A DNA stretch of 64,000 nucleotides from Streptomyces sp. 35G-GA-8 (GTDB lineage: Bacteria; Actinomycetota; Actinomycetes; Streptomycetales; Streptomycetaceae): assembly GCF_023534745.1 (NCBI RefSeq), contig NZ_JAMHJQ010000015.1, positions 26,564 to 90,563 of the forward strand, in the 5' to 3' direction. Of the stretch, positions 16,163-24,617 are shown piece after piece. A program made the translations under genes and the position numbers. Under the pieces are notes generated by a model. That model saw only the letters and a list, made by a program, of their open reading frames with translations. It was not told the DNA's origin and did no database searches. Positions within the stretch are counted from its first letter, which is position 1. Every line of letters starts with the position of its first letter.

Positions 16163-18286
16163 TCAACGGGGCGTCACGGACTCCCTCTTCACCTCCAGGC
16201 CGGCCGGCGCCTCGATGCGCGCCGTGCCGTCGGCGGCCACGGATATGTCCAGGCGCCCTCCCGCGACATCGAACCCCTCCACCTTCAACGGCCGGTACGC
16301 CTCGGCGAACGCGGGCGCGACGGTGAGGGTGCCGCCGGGGACGTCGGCAGAGAGCCCCAGCGCGGACTGGAGGACCAGGACGGACGAGGCCGCCGCCCAT
16401 GCCTGCGGCCGGCAGGACGCCGGATAGGGCGAGGGCACCGCGTCGGTCGCCGAACCATGGCCGGCGAACAGCTCCGGCAGCCGGGCGTCGAAGCCCGCGG
16501 AGGCGGTCAGCAGCCCCGCGGCGAGCCCCGCGGCGGCGTCCGGGAAACCGGCCCTGGTCAGCCCGTGCACCGCGATCGCGGTGTCGTGCGGCCAGATGGA
16601 ACCGATGTGGTAGCCGTACGGGTTGAACCCCACCGAGTCGCTGCTCAGGGTGCGCAGCCCATGGCCCGAGTCGAGGTCGGGCGCGCTGAGCCGGGCGGCC
16701 AGCAGGGCGCTCTCCTCGTGGTTGAGCAGGCCCGTGCCCAGCAGATGGCCGAAGCCCGAGGTGACCGAGTCCACCGGCCGCTTGTCCCGGTCGAGGGCGA
16801 CGGCCGGGTAGGCGCCGCGCTCGTCCTCCACCCAGAAGTGGCTGCGGAACCGGTCGGAGAGCCGCTCCGCCCACTCCTCCCACTCGTCGGCGCCGGGCCG
16901 GCCGAAGGCGCGCAGCAGCGCGGCGCCGCCCCGGGCGGCCTCGTAGGCGTACGCCTGGACCTCGCACAGCGCGATCGGAGAGCTCGCGAGGCGTCCGTCG
17001 CGGTGCCGGATGGCGTCGCCGGAGTCCTTCCAGCCCTGGTTGGCCAGTCCGCGGCCGGTGCCGTCGATGTACTTCAGGAAGCCGTCACCGCCGGCGTCAC
17101 CGTAGTCGCGCATCCAGGCGAGGGCTGCCTCGGCGTTCGGCAGCAGCCGTTCGACCTGGTCGGGGGCGAGACCCCAGCGCCAGGAGTCGTGCAGCAGCGT
17201 GATCCAGAGCGGGGTGGCGTCGACCGTGCCGTAGTAGGAGGGCGGCAGCGAGAAGTTGTCGTGGAAGGTCTGGGTCCCACGGCGCACTTCGTGCAGGATC
17301 TTGCCGGGCTGCTCCTCGGTGCCCGGGTCGGACTTCACGCCCTGACGGCGCGCGAGCGTACGCAGCGTACCGGCGGCGAGTTCGGTGCCCAGCGGCAGCA
17401 GCATCCGGGCGGCCCACAGGGAGTCACGGCCGAAGAGCGTGAGGAACCAGGGGGCTCCGGCCGCCAGGAACTGGTCGGCGGGCTCCTCGGAGTCGGTCAG
17501 CCGCAGCCGGTCGAGGTCGGCGGCCGACTGGCTGATCCAGTGGTCGAAGCGCCGGTCGGCGCTGCGCAGCACCGGGGTGCGCCAGGGCACGCTGTCCGCC
17601 GCCGGGGCGGGGAACTGGTCGCCGTCCTCGTGCGCCGCGTCACCGTGCAGTACGGCGGTCCAGGCCTCTCCGGGCGCCAGCTCGATCTCGTACTCCAGCC
17701 GCCCGGACGCCGGGGCGGTGGCGGTGGGCACCGGGGTGGAGGAGAGACGTACGGCGAACCCCTGCCTGGACCAGCCGAGTCCGTCCGGGGTGGCGGTCGC
17801 GGGGACCGGGCTCTGCGCCTGCCCGGTCTTGACGCGCTCCATCTCGGCGAGGTCGGTGGCGGCGGTGACGATCAGCCGGACGCGGACGTGCCGCCCTCCC
17901 TCGTTGGAGACCTCCAGCGTCTCCTCCAGCCGGCCGGGGGTGACATGCCGCTTCCGGTGCAGGGTGACCGCGGGGTCCGCGGTCGTCTCGCCGAGGCCGC
18001 GCAGCACTCCGCGGAAGGCCGCCCGGTCCGCACCGTCAAAGGCTCCGCGTACCGGCGCGATCGCGATCCCGTCGGCCTCGACCGTCAGCCGGGACAGCGC
18101 TCTGCTGTCGGCGTGGTAGAAGCCGTCGGCGCCGCCGTCGATCTGTCCGTCCGCGTGGGAGATCGCGAAGCTCGGCGCGTACAGGGTCACGCAGGCGTCG
18201 TGCAGGAACGGCTGGAGGCCCTCGGCCGAGGGGACCGCGGCTGCGACGGAGTTCATAGTGTCGTGGGTCTTGACAGTAGTGGACAA
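16163..18286 (-). CDS. Glycogen-debranching-type amylo-alpha-1,6-glucosidase family protein
   Basis: A 707-residue protein with an N-terminal beta-sandwich (glycogen debranching N-terminal domain; DGFYHADSRALSRLTVEADG) and a C-terminal (alpha/alpha)6 barrel (WFLTLFGRDSLWAARMLLPLGTELA, QNQ-like ANQGWKDSGDAIRH, GYHIGSIWPHDTAI). No secretion signal is apparent, so it should act in the cytoplasm on imported alpha-glucan or glycogen. The first codon is TTG (18284-18286) with GAGAGG nearby; an ATG ten codons in (18254-18256) lacks a good ribosome site. It is divergent from the LacI regulator and shares the paired operators with it. Confidence 0.88.
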   Translation of the reverse strand: MSTTVKTHDTMNSVAAAVPSAEGLQPFLHDACVTLYAPSFAISHADGQIDGGADGFYHADSRALSRLTVEADGIAIAPVRGAFDGADRAAFRGVLRGLGETTADPAVTLHRKRHVTPGRLEETLEVSNEGGRHVRVRLIVTAATDLAEMERVKTGQAQSPVPATATPDGLGWSRQGFAVRLSSTPVPTATAPASGRLEYEIELAPGEAWTAVLHGDAAHEDGDQFPAPAADSVPWRTPVLRSADRRFDHWISQSAADLDRLRLTDSEEPADQFLAAGAPWFLTLFGRDSLWAARMLLPLGTELAAGTLRTLARRQGVKSDPGTEEQPGKILHEVRRGTQTFHDNFSLPPSYYGTVDATPLWITLLHDSWRWGLAPDQVERLLPNAEAALAWMRDYGDAGGDGFLKYIDGTGRGLANQGWKDSGDAIRHRDGRLASSPIALCEVQAYAYEAARGGAALLRAFGRPGADEWEEWAERLSDRFRSHFWVEDERGAYPAVALDRDKRPVDSVTSGFGHLLGTGLLNHEESALLAARLSAPDLDSGHGLRTLSSDSVGFNPYGYHIGSIWPHDTAIAVHGLTRAGFPDAAAGLAAGLLTASAGFDARLPELFAGHGSATDAVPSPYPASCRPQAWAAASSVLVLQSALGLSADVPGGTLTVAPAFAEAYRPLKVEGFDVAGGRLDISVAADGTARIEAPAGLEVKRESVTPR

Positions 18287-18307
18287 CAGAGCAGAACCTC
18301 TCAGTCA

Positions 18308-18372
18308 TTGGAGCGTTCCAAGAACCCTAACGACGAGTTCAGCTCGTTGACAATGGCATTGGAACGCTCCAA
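18308..18372. promoter_or_regulatory. Paired LacI-type operators in the divergent promoter region
   Basis: TTGGAGCGTTCCAA (18308-18321) and TTGGAACGCTCCAA (18359-18372) are exact reverse complements of each other. Each is a near-palindrome with the central CG typical of LacI-family operators. The centres are 51 bp apart, about five helical turns, fitting cooperative or looped repression of the divergent debranching gene and the regulator itself. Confidence 0.75.
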
Positions 18373-18412
18373 AAGAACTCATCGATTCGCACAAACCGTC
18401 CCGGAGACCGTC

Positions 18413-19462
18413 ATGCCCCGCCCCGCCAACGCGCCCTCGCCCAAGGCCGGTTCAGTAACCCTGGCCATGGTCGCGCGGCGCGCCGGGGTCTCCCCGCAGA
18501 CGGTGTCAAATGCCCTCAATTCGCCCGAACTATTGCGCCCCGAGACGCTGGAGCGGGTTCAGCGCACCATCGACGAGATGGGATACCGCCCGCATCGGGC
18601 GGCGCAGACGCTGCGCACCCGCTCCAGCAAACTGATCGGCTATGGCATACGTCCCAGTGCGCCAGGAATGTCCGCCCCGGTCATGGACCGCTTCCTGCAC
18701 GCGCTGTCCCAGGCGGCCGACGAGGCCGGCTACCGGATCCTGTTGTTCGCCTCGCCGCCCGGCAACGCCAGTCTGGACGGGCACGAGGAGCTCATCGATC
18801 TGCACAGCGTCGACGGGTTCGTGCTCAGCGGCACCGACCGCGGTGACCCCCGCCAGGCCTGGCTGGCCAAGCGCGGCATACCGTTCGTGGGCTTCGGCCG
18901 GATGTGGTCGGGCCGGCAGATAGGCGACTGGGCGGATGTCGACGGCGCCTCGGGCACGGACGCCGCGGTCGAGCATCTGGTGGCCCTCGGGCATCGCAGA
19001 ATCGCGTTCCTCGGCTGGCCGCGCGGCTCCGGTGTCGGCGACGACCGGGCCGAGGGCTGGCAGCGCGCCATGCGCAGGCACGGTCTGCCGGTACGCGGCC
19101 GACGCGCGCAGAGCGTCGACGACACCGCCTCGGCGCGGGCCGCCGTGGCACCGCTGCTCGACACCGGTGCGACGGCCGTGATCGCCGCCAGCGACATGCT
19201 CGCGATGGGCTGCTACCAGGCGCTGCGCGAGCGGGGGGCCACGCCGGGCAAGGACGTCGCCGTCATCGGCTTCGACGACTCGCCGACCGCGGCCCTGCTC
19301 TCCCCCGGTCTGTCCACGGTCGCCCAGCCGCTGGAGGCCGTCGGCCGGGAGTGCGTACGTCTCCTGCTCGCCCGGATGTCGCAGCCCGGTGCCCCGCCCG
19401 AGCATGTCGTGCTCGAACCGTCCCTCGTCGTCCGCGACAGCACACCCGCTCCGGGAAGCTGA
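18413..19462 (+). CDS. LacI-family transcriptional regulator
   Basis: A 349-residue repressor. The N-terminal helix-turn-helix and hinge read VTLAMVARRAGVSPQTVSNALN (residues 15-36) and RPHRAAQTLRTRSS. The periplasmic-binding-protein-like sugar domain follows (IGYGIRPS, VDGFVLSGTDR, AVIAASDMLAMGCYQAL, DVAVIGFDDSPTA). The start ATG 18413 has GGAG upstream. It sits at the head of the importer genes and opposite the debranching gene, so it should respond to an alpha-glucan-derived sugar and act at the paired operators. Confidence 0.93.
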   Translation: MPRPANAPSPKAGSVTLAMVARRAGVSPQTVSNALNSPELLRPETLERVQRTIDEMGYRPHRAAQTLRTRSSKLIGYGIRPSAPGMSAPVMDRFLHALSQAADEAGYRILLFASPPGNASLDGHEELIDLHSVDGFVLSGTDRGDPRQAWLAKRGIPFVGFGRMWSGRQIGDWADVDGASGTDAAVEHLVALGHRRIAFLGWPRGSGVGDDRAEGWQRAMRRHGLPVRGRRAQSVDDTASARAAVAPLLDTGATAVIAASDMLAMGCYQALRERGATPGKDVAVIGFDDSPTAALLSPGLSTVAQPLEAVGRECVRLLLARMSQPGAPPEHVVLEPSLVVRDSTPAPGS

Positions 19463-19489
19463 CCGCGCCCACCATCGCCCCGGGGCGAA

Positions 19490-19535
19490 GAACGCTCCCG
19501 GGCCATCGATTCACCCCAGGTCTCTCCCGGGCCAT
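19490..19535. promoter_or_regulatory. Direct repeats and partial operator before the sugar-binding protein gene
   Basis: CTCCCGGGCCAT occurs twice (19495-19506 and 19524-19535, 29 bp apart). GAACGCTCC (19490-19498) matches nine bases of the 14-bp operator found at 18359. It suggests separate control of the importer genes by the same LacI protein, but the match is partial. Confidence 0.4.
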
Positions 19536-19569
19536 ATAGCCGCACGTTTCATCTCTTCTGGAGGAATTC

Positions 19570-20817
19570 ATGGTCACCCGCACGGCCGCCGCCGCCGCAC
19601 TCGTCACCTGCGCGGCGCTCCTGGCCGCCACCGGCTGCTCGTCCAACTTCGACAGTGGCAAGGACCAGGCGCAGGACAAGGCAGAGAAGCAGAAGCTGAC
19701 CGTCCTGATCGCCACCTCGGGTGACGCCGAGACCCAGGCGGTGAAGGCCGCCGCCGCCGCGTACGCGAAGAAGTCCGGCAACACGGTGACCGTCGAGGTC
19801 GCCAAGGACATGAACCAGCAGCTCGCGCAGTCCTTCGCCGGGCACAAGCCGCCGGACGTCTTCTACGTCAACTCCGACCAGTTCGCGAACTACTCCAAGG
19901 GCGGTTCGCTGTACCCGTACGGCGACCAGATATCCGACTCCTCCGACTTCTCCGAGCAGCTGCTCACGTCCTTCTCGTACGGCGGGAAGCAGATGTGCCT
20001 GCCCAAGGACACCTCCACCCTCGGTCTCACCATCAACACCGACCTGTGGAAGAAGGCCGGGCTGACGGAGAAGGACTACCCGAAGACCTGGCAGGAGCTT
20101 CAGAGCGTCGCGGACAAGCTCACCACGAACGGCGTCACCGGCCTGGTGACCAGCGACGAGTACCAGCGCCTCGGCGTCTTCATGAAGCAGGCGGGCGGCT
20201 GGCTCACCGACGCGGACCAGAAGAAGATGACCGCGGACACCCCGGAGAACGCCGAGGGTCTCGCCTTCGTCCAGTCGATGCTGAAGTCGGGCTCGATGAA
20301 GTTCGCCAAGCAGGTGGACACCAGCTGGGGCGGCGAGGCGCTCGGCAAGGGCAAGGCCGCGATGACCATCGAGGGCAACTGGCTCGACGGCGGCATGAAG
20401 CTCGACTACCCGGATGTGAAGTACGCCGTCGCCGAGCTGCCGGCGGGTCCGAAGGGCAAGGGCACGCTCGCCTTCAGCACCTGCTGGGGCGTCGCCGCCG
20501 ACAGCACCCACCACGCGGCCAGTGTCGACCTCGTCAAGCACCTGACCTCCGCCGAGCAGCAGCTCGCCTTCGCCGACGCGTTCGGTGTGATGCCGTCGCG
20601 GACGAGCGCGCTCAAGACGTACGCCGAGAAGACGCCGCAGGCCAAGGCGTGGGTGGACGGCAGCGCGTACGCGCAGGGCCCGGTCACGATCGCCGGCTTC
20701 GACAAGGTGGCCAGCCAGTTCAACACCGACCTCCAGTCGCTGCGTACGGCGGACCCGAAGAAGATCCTCGCCGACCTCCAGCGCAACGGCGAACAGGCGA
20801 TCGCGAAGGGCAACTGA
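19570..20817 (+). CDS. Sugar ABC transporter solute-binding lipoprotein
   Basis: A 415-residue extracytoplasmic binding protein. The lipobox LAATGC places the lipidated Cys at residue 23. The mature part has the family-1 sugar-binding fold: KLTVLIATSGDA, PPDVFYVNSDQFANYS, TLGLTINTDLWKKAGL, KTWQELQSVADKL, AAMTIEGNWLDGG. It should deliver an oligosaccharide to the two permeases that follow. GGAGG lies 6 bases before the ATG. The codons are AAG/GAC-rich, as in highly expressed genes. Confidence 0.95.
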   Translation: MVTRTAAAAALVTCAALLAATGCSSNFDSGKDQAQDKAEKQKLTVLIATSGDAETQAVKAAAAAYAKKSGNTVTVEVAKDMNQQLAQSFAGHKPPDVFYVNSDQFANYSKGGSLYPYGDQISDSSDFSEQLLTSFSYGGKQMCLPKDTSTLGLTINTDLWKKAGLTEKDYPKTWQELQSVADKLTTNGVTGLVTSDEYQRLGVFMKQAGGWLTDADQKKMTADTPENAEGLAFVQSMLKSGSMKFAKQVDTSWGGEALGKGKAAMTIEGNWLDGGMKLDYPDVKYAVAELPAGPKGKGTLAFSTCWGVAADSTHHAASVDLVKHLTSAEQQLAFADAFGVMPSRTSALKTYAEKTPQAKAWVDGSAYAQGPVTIAGFDKVASQFNTDLQSLRTADPKKILADLQRNGEQAIAKGN

Positions 20818-20822
20818 GCCCC

Positions 20823-21986
20823 ATGCCCCTCCGTACCGTGCGCGCGCCCCGCGCGCACCGATCGACCGGCACATCGGGCGAACCTGACACGCCCGGTGTG
20901 ACCGGTACGACCGCGACGGCCCGTGCCAACGCCCCGCGCGCGGGCCGTCGCGGGGACCCGCGCCGGGAAACCGCCTGGGCCTGGCTGTTCGTCAGCCCCA
21001 TGGTGCTGGTCCTCGGGCTCTTCCTGGTCCTGCCCATCCTCATGGCGCTCTGGGTTTCCCTGCTGAACTGGGACGGACAGTCGAACCCGTTCAGCGGCGA
21101 AGCCGACTTCGTGGGCCTGGACAACTACCGGACGCTGTTCACGCAGGACGGTCTCGACCGCACCCTCTTCGCGACCGCCCTGCGCAACAACGCCTACTAC
21201 GTCCTGCTGACCGTGCCCCTGCAGACCGGGCTGGCGCTGGGCCTGGCCCTGATCGTCAACCAGAAGCTGCTGCGGGCGCGCGGTGCGCTGCGTACGACCT
21301 TCTTCTTCCCGTCGGTCACCAGCTCCATCGCCGTCTCCACGGTCTTCCTCTTCCTCTTCCAGGGCAGCGGGGCCGTCAACTCCCTGCTTTCCTGGGTCGG
21401 GGTGAAGGGACCGAACTGGTTCGCGGACCCGCGCGGGGTGCTCTCCCTGTTCCTGGGCAAACTGGGGATCGTCGATCCCGAACAGCCCTCCGGGGTGCTG
21501 GCGGACCACTCCTTCATGGGGCTCTCGTGGTTCGAGTGGCTGTCAGGACCCTCGATCGCGATGTGCACGATCATCCTGCTGGCCGTGTGGACCACCTCGG
21601 GCACCTTCATGCTGATCTTCCTCGCGGCGCTCCAGGACATCCCCAGGGAGCTGGAGGAGTCGGCCGCGCTGGACGGGGTCAACCGCCGTGAGCTGCTGCG
21701 GTACGTGACGCTTCCCGCGCTGCGTCCCGTGCTGTTCCTGGTGCTCACGCTGGGGCTGATCTCCACCTGGCAGGTCTTCGACCAGGTGTATGTGATGGGC
21801 CAGGGCGCCCCGGGCAATACGACACTCACGCCCGCGTTCCTGTCGTACTCCGCGGGCTTCGACAACGCGGACTTCGGCCAGGGCGCCGCGATCGCGTTCG
21901 TCCTGCTCGCCCTGATCCTCTGTCTGACCGGGTTCCAGCGCTGGGTTCTGCGGGAGCGCGGCGTACGTAAGGGGAGGAAGCGATGA
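20823..21986 (+). CDS. Sugar ABC transporter permease (MalF type)
   Basis: A 387-residue inner-membrane permease, 5 bp after the binding-protein gene. About six transmembrane helices follow a basic, disordered N-terminus (first helix around FVSPMVLVLGLFLVLPILMA). The EAA loop reads EESAALDGVNRRELLRYVTLPALRPV and should contact the ATPase. It overlaps the next gene by ATGA. No ATPase gene is present nearby, so a shared multi-sugar ATPase (MsiK-like) is expected. Confidence 0.94.
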   Translation: MPLRTVRAPRAHRSTGTSGEPDTPGVTGTTATARANAPRAGRRGDPRRETAWAWLFVSPMVLVLGLFLVLPILMALWVSLLNWDGQSNPFSGEADFVGLDNYRTLFTQDGLDRTLFATALRNNAYYVLLTVPLQTGLALGLALIVNQKLLRARGALRTTFFFPSVTSSIAVSTVFLFLFQGSGAVNSLLSWVGVKGPNWFADPRGVLSLFLGKLGIVDPEQPSGVLADHSFMGLSWFEWLSGPSIAMCTIILLAVWTTSGTFMLIFLAALQDIPRELEESAALDGVNRRELLRYVTLPALRPVLFLVLTLGLISTWQVFDQVYVMGQGAPGNTTLTPAFLSYSAGFDNADFGQGAAIAFVLLALILCLTGFQRWVLRERGVRKGRKR

Positions 21987-22924
21987 GCGCCGGTGGTACG
22001 GCCGTACGCGACCGGGTCGGGCGGGCCCGGCTGCGGCGCGCGGCGCGCAACGCCGCCCGTCCGCCGGTCCTGGGGCGGTTCCCGGTCCCGCTGCGGGTGC
22101 TGGGGTACTGCCTGGTGGTGGGGGTGGCGCTGCTCTATCTGCTGCCGTTCCTCCTCCAGTTGGTGACGGGCTTCAAGACGGACCCGGACGCGGCGGCGAA
22201 CCCCCTCTCCCTGGTGCCGACCACTCCGACGACGGCCGCCTACCAGCGGCTGTTCGGGCTGAGCGAGTCGGCGGACGGGGTGCCCTTCCTGCGCTGGCTC
22301 TCCAACTCGACGCTGGTCACGGTGATCGTGACCGCGGGCCGGGTGCTGTTCAACTCGATGGCCGGGTACGCGCTGGCGCGACTGCGCTTCCGGGGCCGCA
22401 CGGTGCTGTTCGGCTTCGTGCTCGCGGTGATGGCGGTGCCCGGGGTGGCCCTGCTCATCCCGAAGTTCCTGGTGCTCAACACCTTCGGAATCTTCGACAC
22501 GTACACCGCCATGATCCTGCCGCTGCTGGTGGACGCGGCGGGCATCTTCATCATGAAGCAGTTCTTCGAATCGGTGCCGCGCGAGGTCGAGGAGGCCGCG
22601 CGGGTCGACGGGGCGGGGGTGTTCCGGATCTTCTGGTCCGTCGTCCTGCCGATGGCCAGGCCCGCGCTGATCACGCTGACGATCCTGTCGTTCCAGGGAT
22701 CGTGGAACGAGTTCACGCACTTCCTGGTCGCCACCCAGTCCGGTCAGTACGAGACGCTCACCACCGGGCTCGCCCGCTTCATATCGGGCGGTCTCGGCGG
22801 CGGCACGCAGTATCCGCTGAAGCTGGCGGCGGCGCTGCTGTCCACCCTGCCGGTGGCCGCGCTGTTCTTCTGCTTCCAGCGCTACTTCGTCAACGGCGCC
22901 AACTCGGGCGCGGTCAAGGAGTAG
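21983..22924 (+). CDS. Sugar ABC transporter permease (MalG type)
   Basis: A 313-residue permease with ATGA overlap to the previous gene. It has about six helices, and the EAA loop VPREVEEAARVDGAGVFRIFWSVVLPMARPA is typical of the MalG group. The C-terminus RYFVNGANSGAVKE is the usual end of these permeases. A strong terminator follows 30 bp after its stop, closing the operon. Confidence 0.95.
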   Translation: MSAGGTAVRDRVGRARLRRAARNAARPPVLGRFPVPLRVLGYCLVVGVALLYLLPFLLQLVTGFKTDPDAAANPLSLVPTTPTTAAYQRLFGLSESADGVPFLRWLSNSTLVTVIVTAGRVLFNSMAGYALARLRFRGRTVLFGFVLAVMAVPGVALLIPKFLVLNTFGIFDTYTAMILPLLVDAAGIFIMKQFFESVPREVEEAARVDGAGVFRIFWSVVLPMARPALITLTILSFQGSWNEFTHFLVATQSGQYETLTTGLARFISGGLGGGTQYPLKLAAALLSTLPVAALFFCFQRYFVNGANSGAVKE

Positions 22925-22954
22925 CGGCCGTACGGCCGGAGACCGGCAGACCGC

Positions 22955-22988
22955 ACCGCCCCGTCGCCGGGTACGGCGACGGGGCGGT
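22955..22988 (+). terminator. Strong hairpin terminator of the alpha-glucan importer operon
   Basis: Perfect 14-bp arms (ACCGCCCCGTCGCC / GGCGACGGGGCGGT) with loop GGGTAC, no T-run. It begins 30 bp after the second permease. Confidence 0.9.
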
Positions 22989-23139
22989 CGCGTTCTCGCC
23001 AGGGACGCGTACTGGGCCATAGAGGTGAAACACCCCGGACCGACCCGGATGTCCTGCCTCTCGGCGGCGCCCGCGTCGCGAATGTGTCGGTGACAGAGAG
23101 CACCCGCGGTGGTGCGGGCGCCGAGGAAGGAGGGGCGTG

Positions 23140-23751
23140 ATGGGCGCGGAGCACATCGACACCCGGCTGCTGGAACCCACGCCGCGGGACGACATCATGG
23201 CGCTGCAGACGGCGGCGTCGCTGGAGAACCTCGCGGTGAGCGTCTACCGCACCGCCGCCGAGCTGCCGTTCATCAAGGACGGCAACGCCACGATCCAGGA
23301 GTTCATCGCCTCGACCACCCGGCACCACGAGGAGCACGCCAAGGCGTTCAACACGGCGGCCGTCCAGGCGGGCGGCCAACCACAGACCGGGACCGACCCG
23401 AAGTACGCGGCCATCGTCCAGAAGGCGCTGCCCGCCGCCAGGACCCCGGAGGACGTGATCACGCTCGCTCTCTCGCTGGAGGACGTGGCCGCGCAGACGT
23501 ACACCAAGAACGTGGCTCCGGCCGGCACCGCGCGACTGCGCCGGCTCTTCGCCTCCGTCGCCCCGGTCGAGGCGCAGCACCGCGCCACCCTGCTGACCAT
23601 TCAGTCGCTCCTCGGCTCGGGCGACACCGATCTGATCGCGATCCCGACGGACGCCGACGCACTGCACGCCGCCGCGGGGACGGTCGGATTCCCCGACGCC
23701 TTCTATCCGACGGGCAAGGCCTCGCCGAGCTCCGAAGGGGCCGTGCGGTGA
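23140..23751 (+). CDS. Ferritin-like domain protein, cytoplasmic paralogue
   Basis: A 203-residue four-helix protein related to Ferritin_2/DUF4439-type ferritin-like proteins. Helix motifs with potential metal ligands: ALQTAASLENLAVSVYRTA, STTRHHEEHAKAFN, LALSLEDVAAQTY, APVEAQHRATLL, giving the E...HxxE / E...H pattern of a di-iron site. No signal peptide is seen. AAGGAGG is upstream; a GTG one codon earlier is possible. The next gene, a paralogue, overlaps its stop (GTGA). Its biochemical role is unknown. Confidence 0.85.
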   Translation: MGAEHIDTRLLEPTPRDDIMALQTAASLENLAVSVYRTAAELPFIKDGNATIQEFIASTTRHHEEHAKAFNTAAVQAGGQPQTGTDPKYAAIVQKALPAARTPEDVITLALSLEDVAAQTYTKNVAPAGTARLRRLFASVAPVEAQHRATLLTIQSLLGSGDTDLIAIPTDADALHAAAGTVGFPDAFYPTGKASPSSEGAVR

Positions 23752-24497
23752 GTGCCGCACCCGAACGGGGCCGCCGGGAAGCGCCCCTCGTCGGTCCCAC
23801 CAGTCCTACCTGTCCTACCAGTCCCACCGTTCCCGCCGATGAGACCGGGACCCATGGACCCGGCCGCCGGAGGTTCCTGCTGGGGGCGTCAGGCGCGGGG
23901 GCCTCGTTCCTGCTGCCGTCCTGCTCCGGTGGGAACGACCTGTCCTCGCGCTCCCCCGTCGACGAGGCCAGTGTCATCGCGCACCGCGTCACCTACCCCG
24001 GCGATCTGCGGACGGTCGCGCTGGCGGTCGCGCTGGAGAACCAGGCCGTCGGCGTCTATACGTCGGCCCTGGCCTCGGCCAGGTCGGGCAGGCTCGGGAC
24101 CGTACCGCGCGCGCTGACGAGTTTCCTCGCCGAGGCGATGGCCCAGCACAGCGACCACGCCAAAGTGTGGAACGACGTACTGACCCGCGCCGGCAAGCCC
24201 GCCCTCACGGGGGTGCCGCTCTCCGACCAGAAGGAGATCACCACCACGCTGGCCAAGGCCACCAGCGCGGACGACGCCGCGGCGCTCGCGTTGCAGCTGG
24301 AGGAACAGGCCGCGGGGACCTATCTGATGGCCACCTACGGCCTGACAGGCGCCTCGGAGACGGAGACCGCGGCCACGATCGCCCCCGTCGAGGCGATGCA
24401 CGCCTCGATCCTGCGCTTCCTCCTGGGCCAGTACCCGGTGCCCGACGCGTTCCTGCACATCGAACGCGCGGCCAGGCCGAGTCTGCTGACGGTGTGA
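23748..24497 (+). CDS. Ferritin-like domain protein with Tat/lipoprotein-type signal
   Basis: A 249-residue paralogue of the preceding gene, starting at GTG in the overlap GTGA. After a Pro/Thr-rich lead comes a twin-arginine motif GRRRFLLG (about residues 39-46) and a hydrophobic stretch ending in LLPSC, which could be a lipobox (Cys 59). So this copy is probably Tat-exported and membrane-anchored. The ferritin-like core repeats the partner's motifs: ALAVALENQAVGVYTSA, EAMAQHSDHAKVWN, LQLEEQAAGTYL, APVEAMHASIL. The pair could form a two-compartment metal or redox system; this is inferred from the layout only. Confidence 0.85.
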   Translation: MSAAPERGRREAPLVGPTSPTCPTSPTVPADETGTHGPGRRRFLLGASGAGASFLLPSCSGGNDLSSRSPVDEASVIAHRVTYPGDLRTVALAVALENQAVGVYTSALASARSGRLGTVPRALTSFLAEAMAQHSDHAKVWNDVLTRAGKPALTGVPLSDQKEITTTLAKATSADDAAALALQLEEQAAGTYLMATYGLTGASETETAATIAPVEAMHASILRFLLGQYPVPDAFLHIERAARPSLLTV

Positions 24498-24617
24498 TCC
24501 CGCGACCTGCTCAGGGGGGCGTGCGCTCGCGTGCCCCAGGGCCGGGCACGCCCCGCCCCCGGCTACGGTGCGAGACTTGCGAGGTCCTTCCCACCGCTCC
24601 GGAATCGAGACACCGCC

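Noticed and set aside
16157-18412. Very long plus-strand open frame antisense to the debranching gene, continuous with the LacI gene
   Set aside because: It is an antisense shadow of a high-GC gene; its translation is low-complexity Arg/Gly/Gln-rich. The real LacI start with a ribosome site is at 18413.
22955-22988. Perfect 14-bp dyad considered as a transposon end or operator
   Set aside because: Its position right after an operon and its short loop fit a terminator; no second copy or transposase was found.
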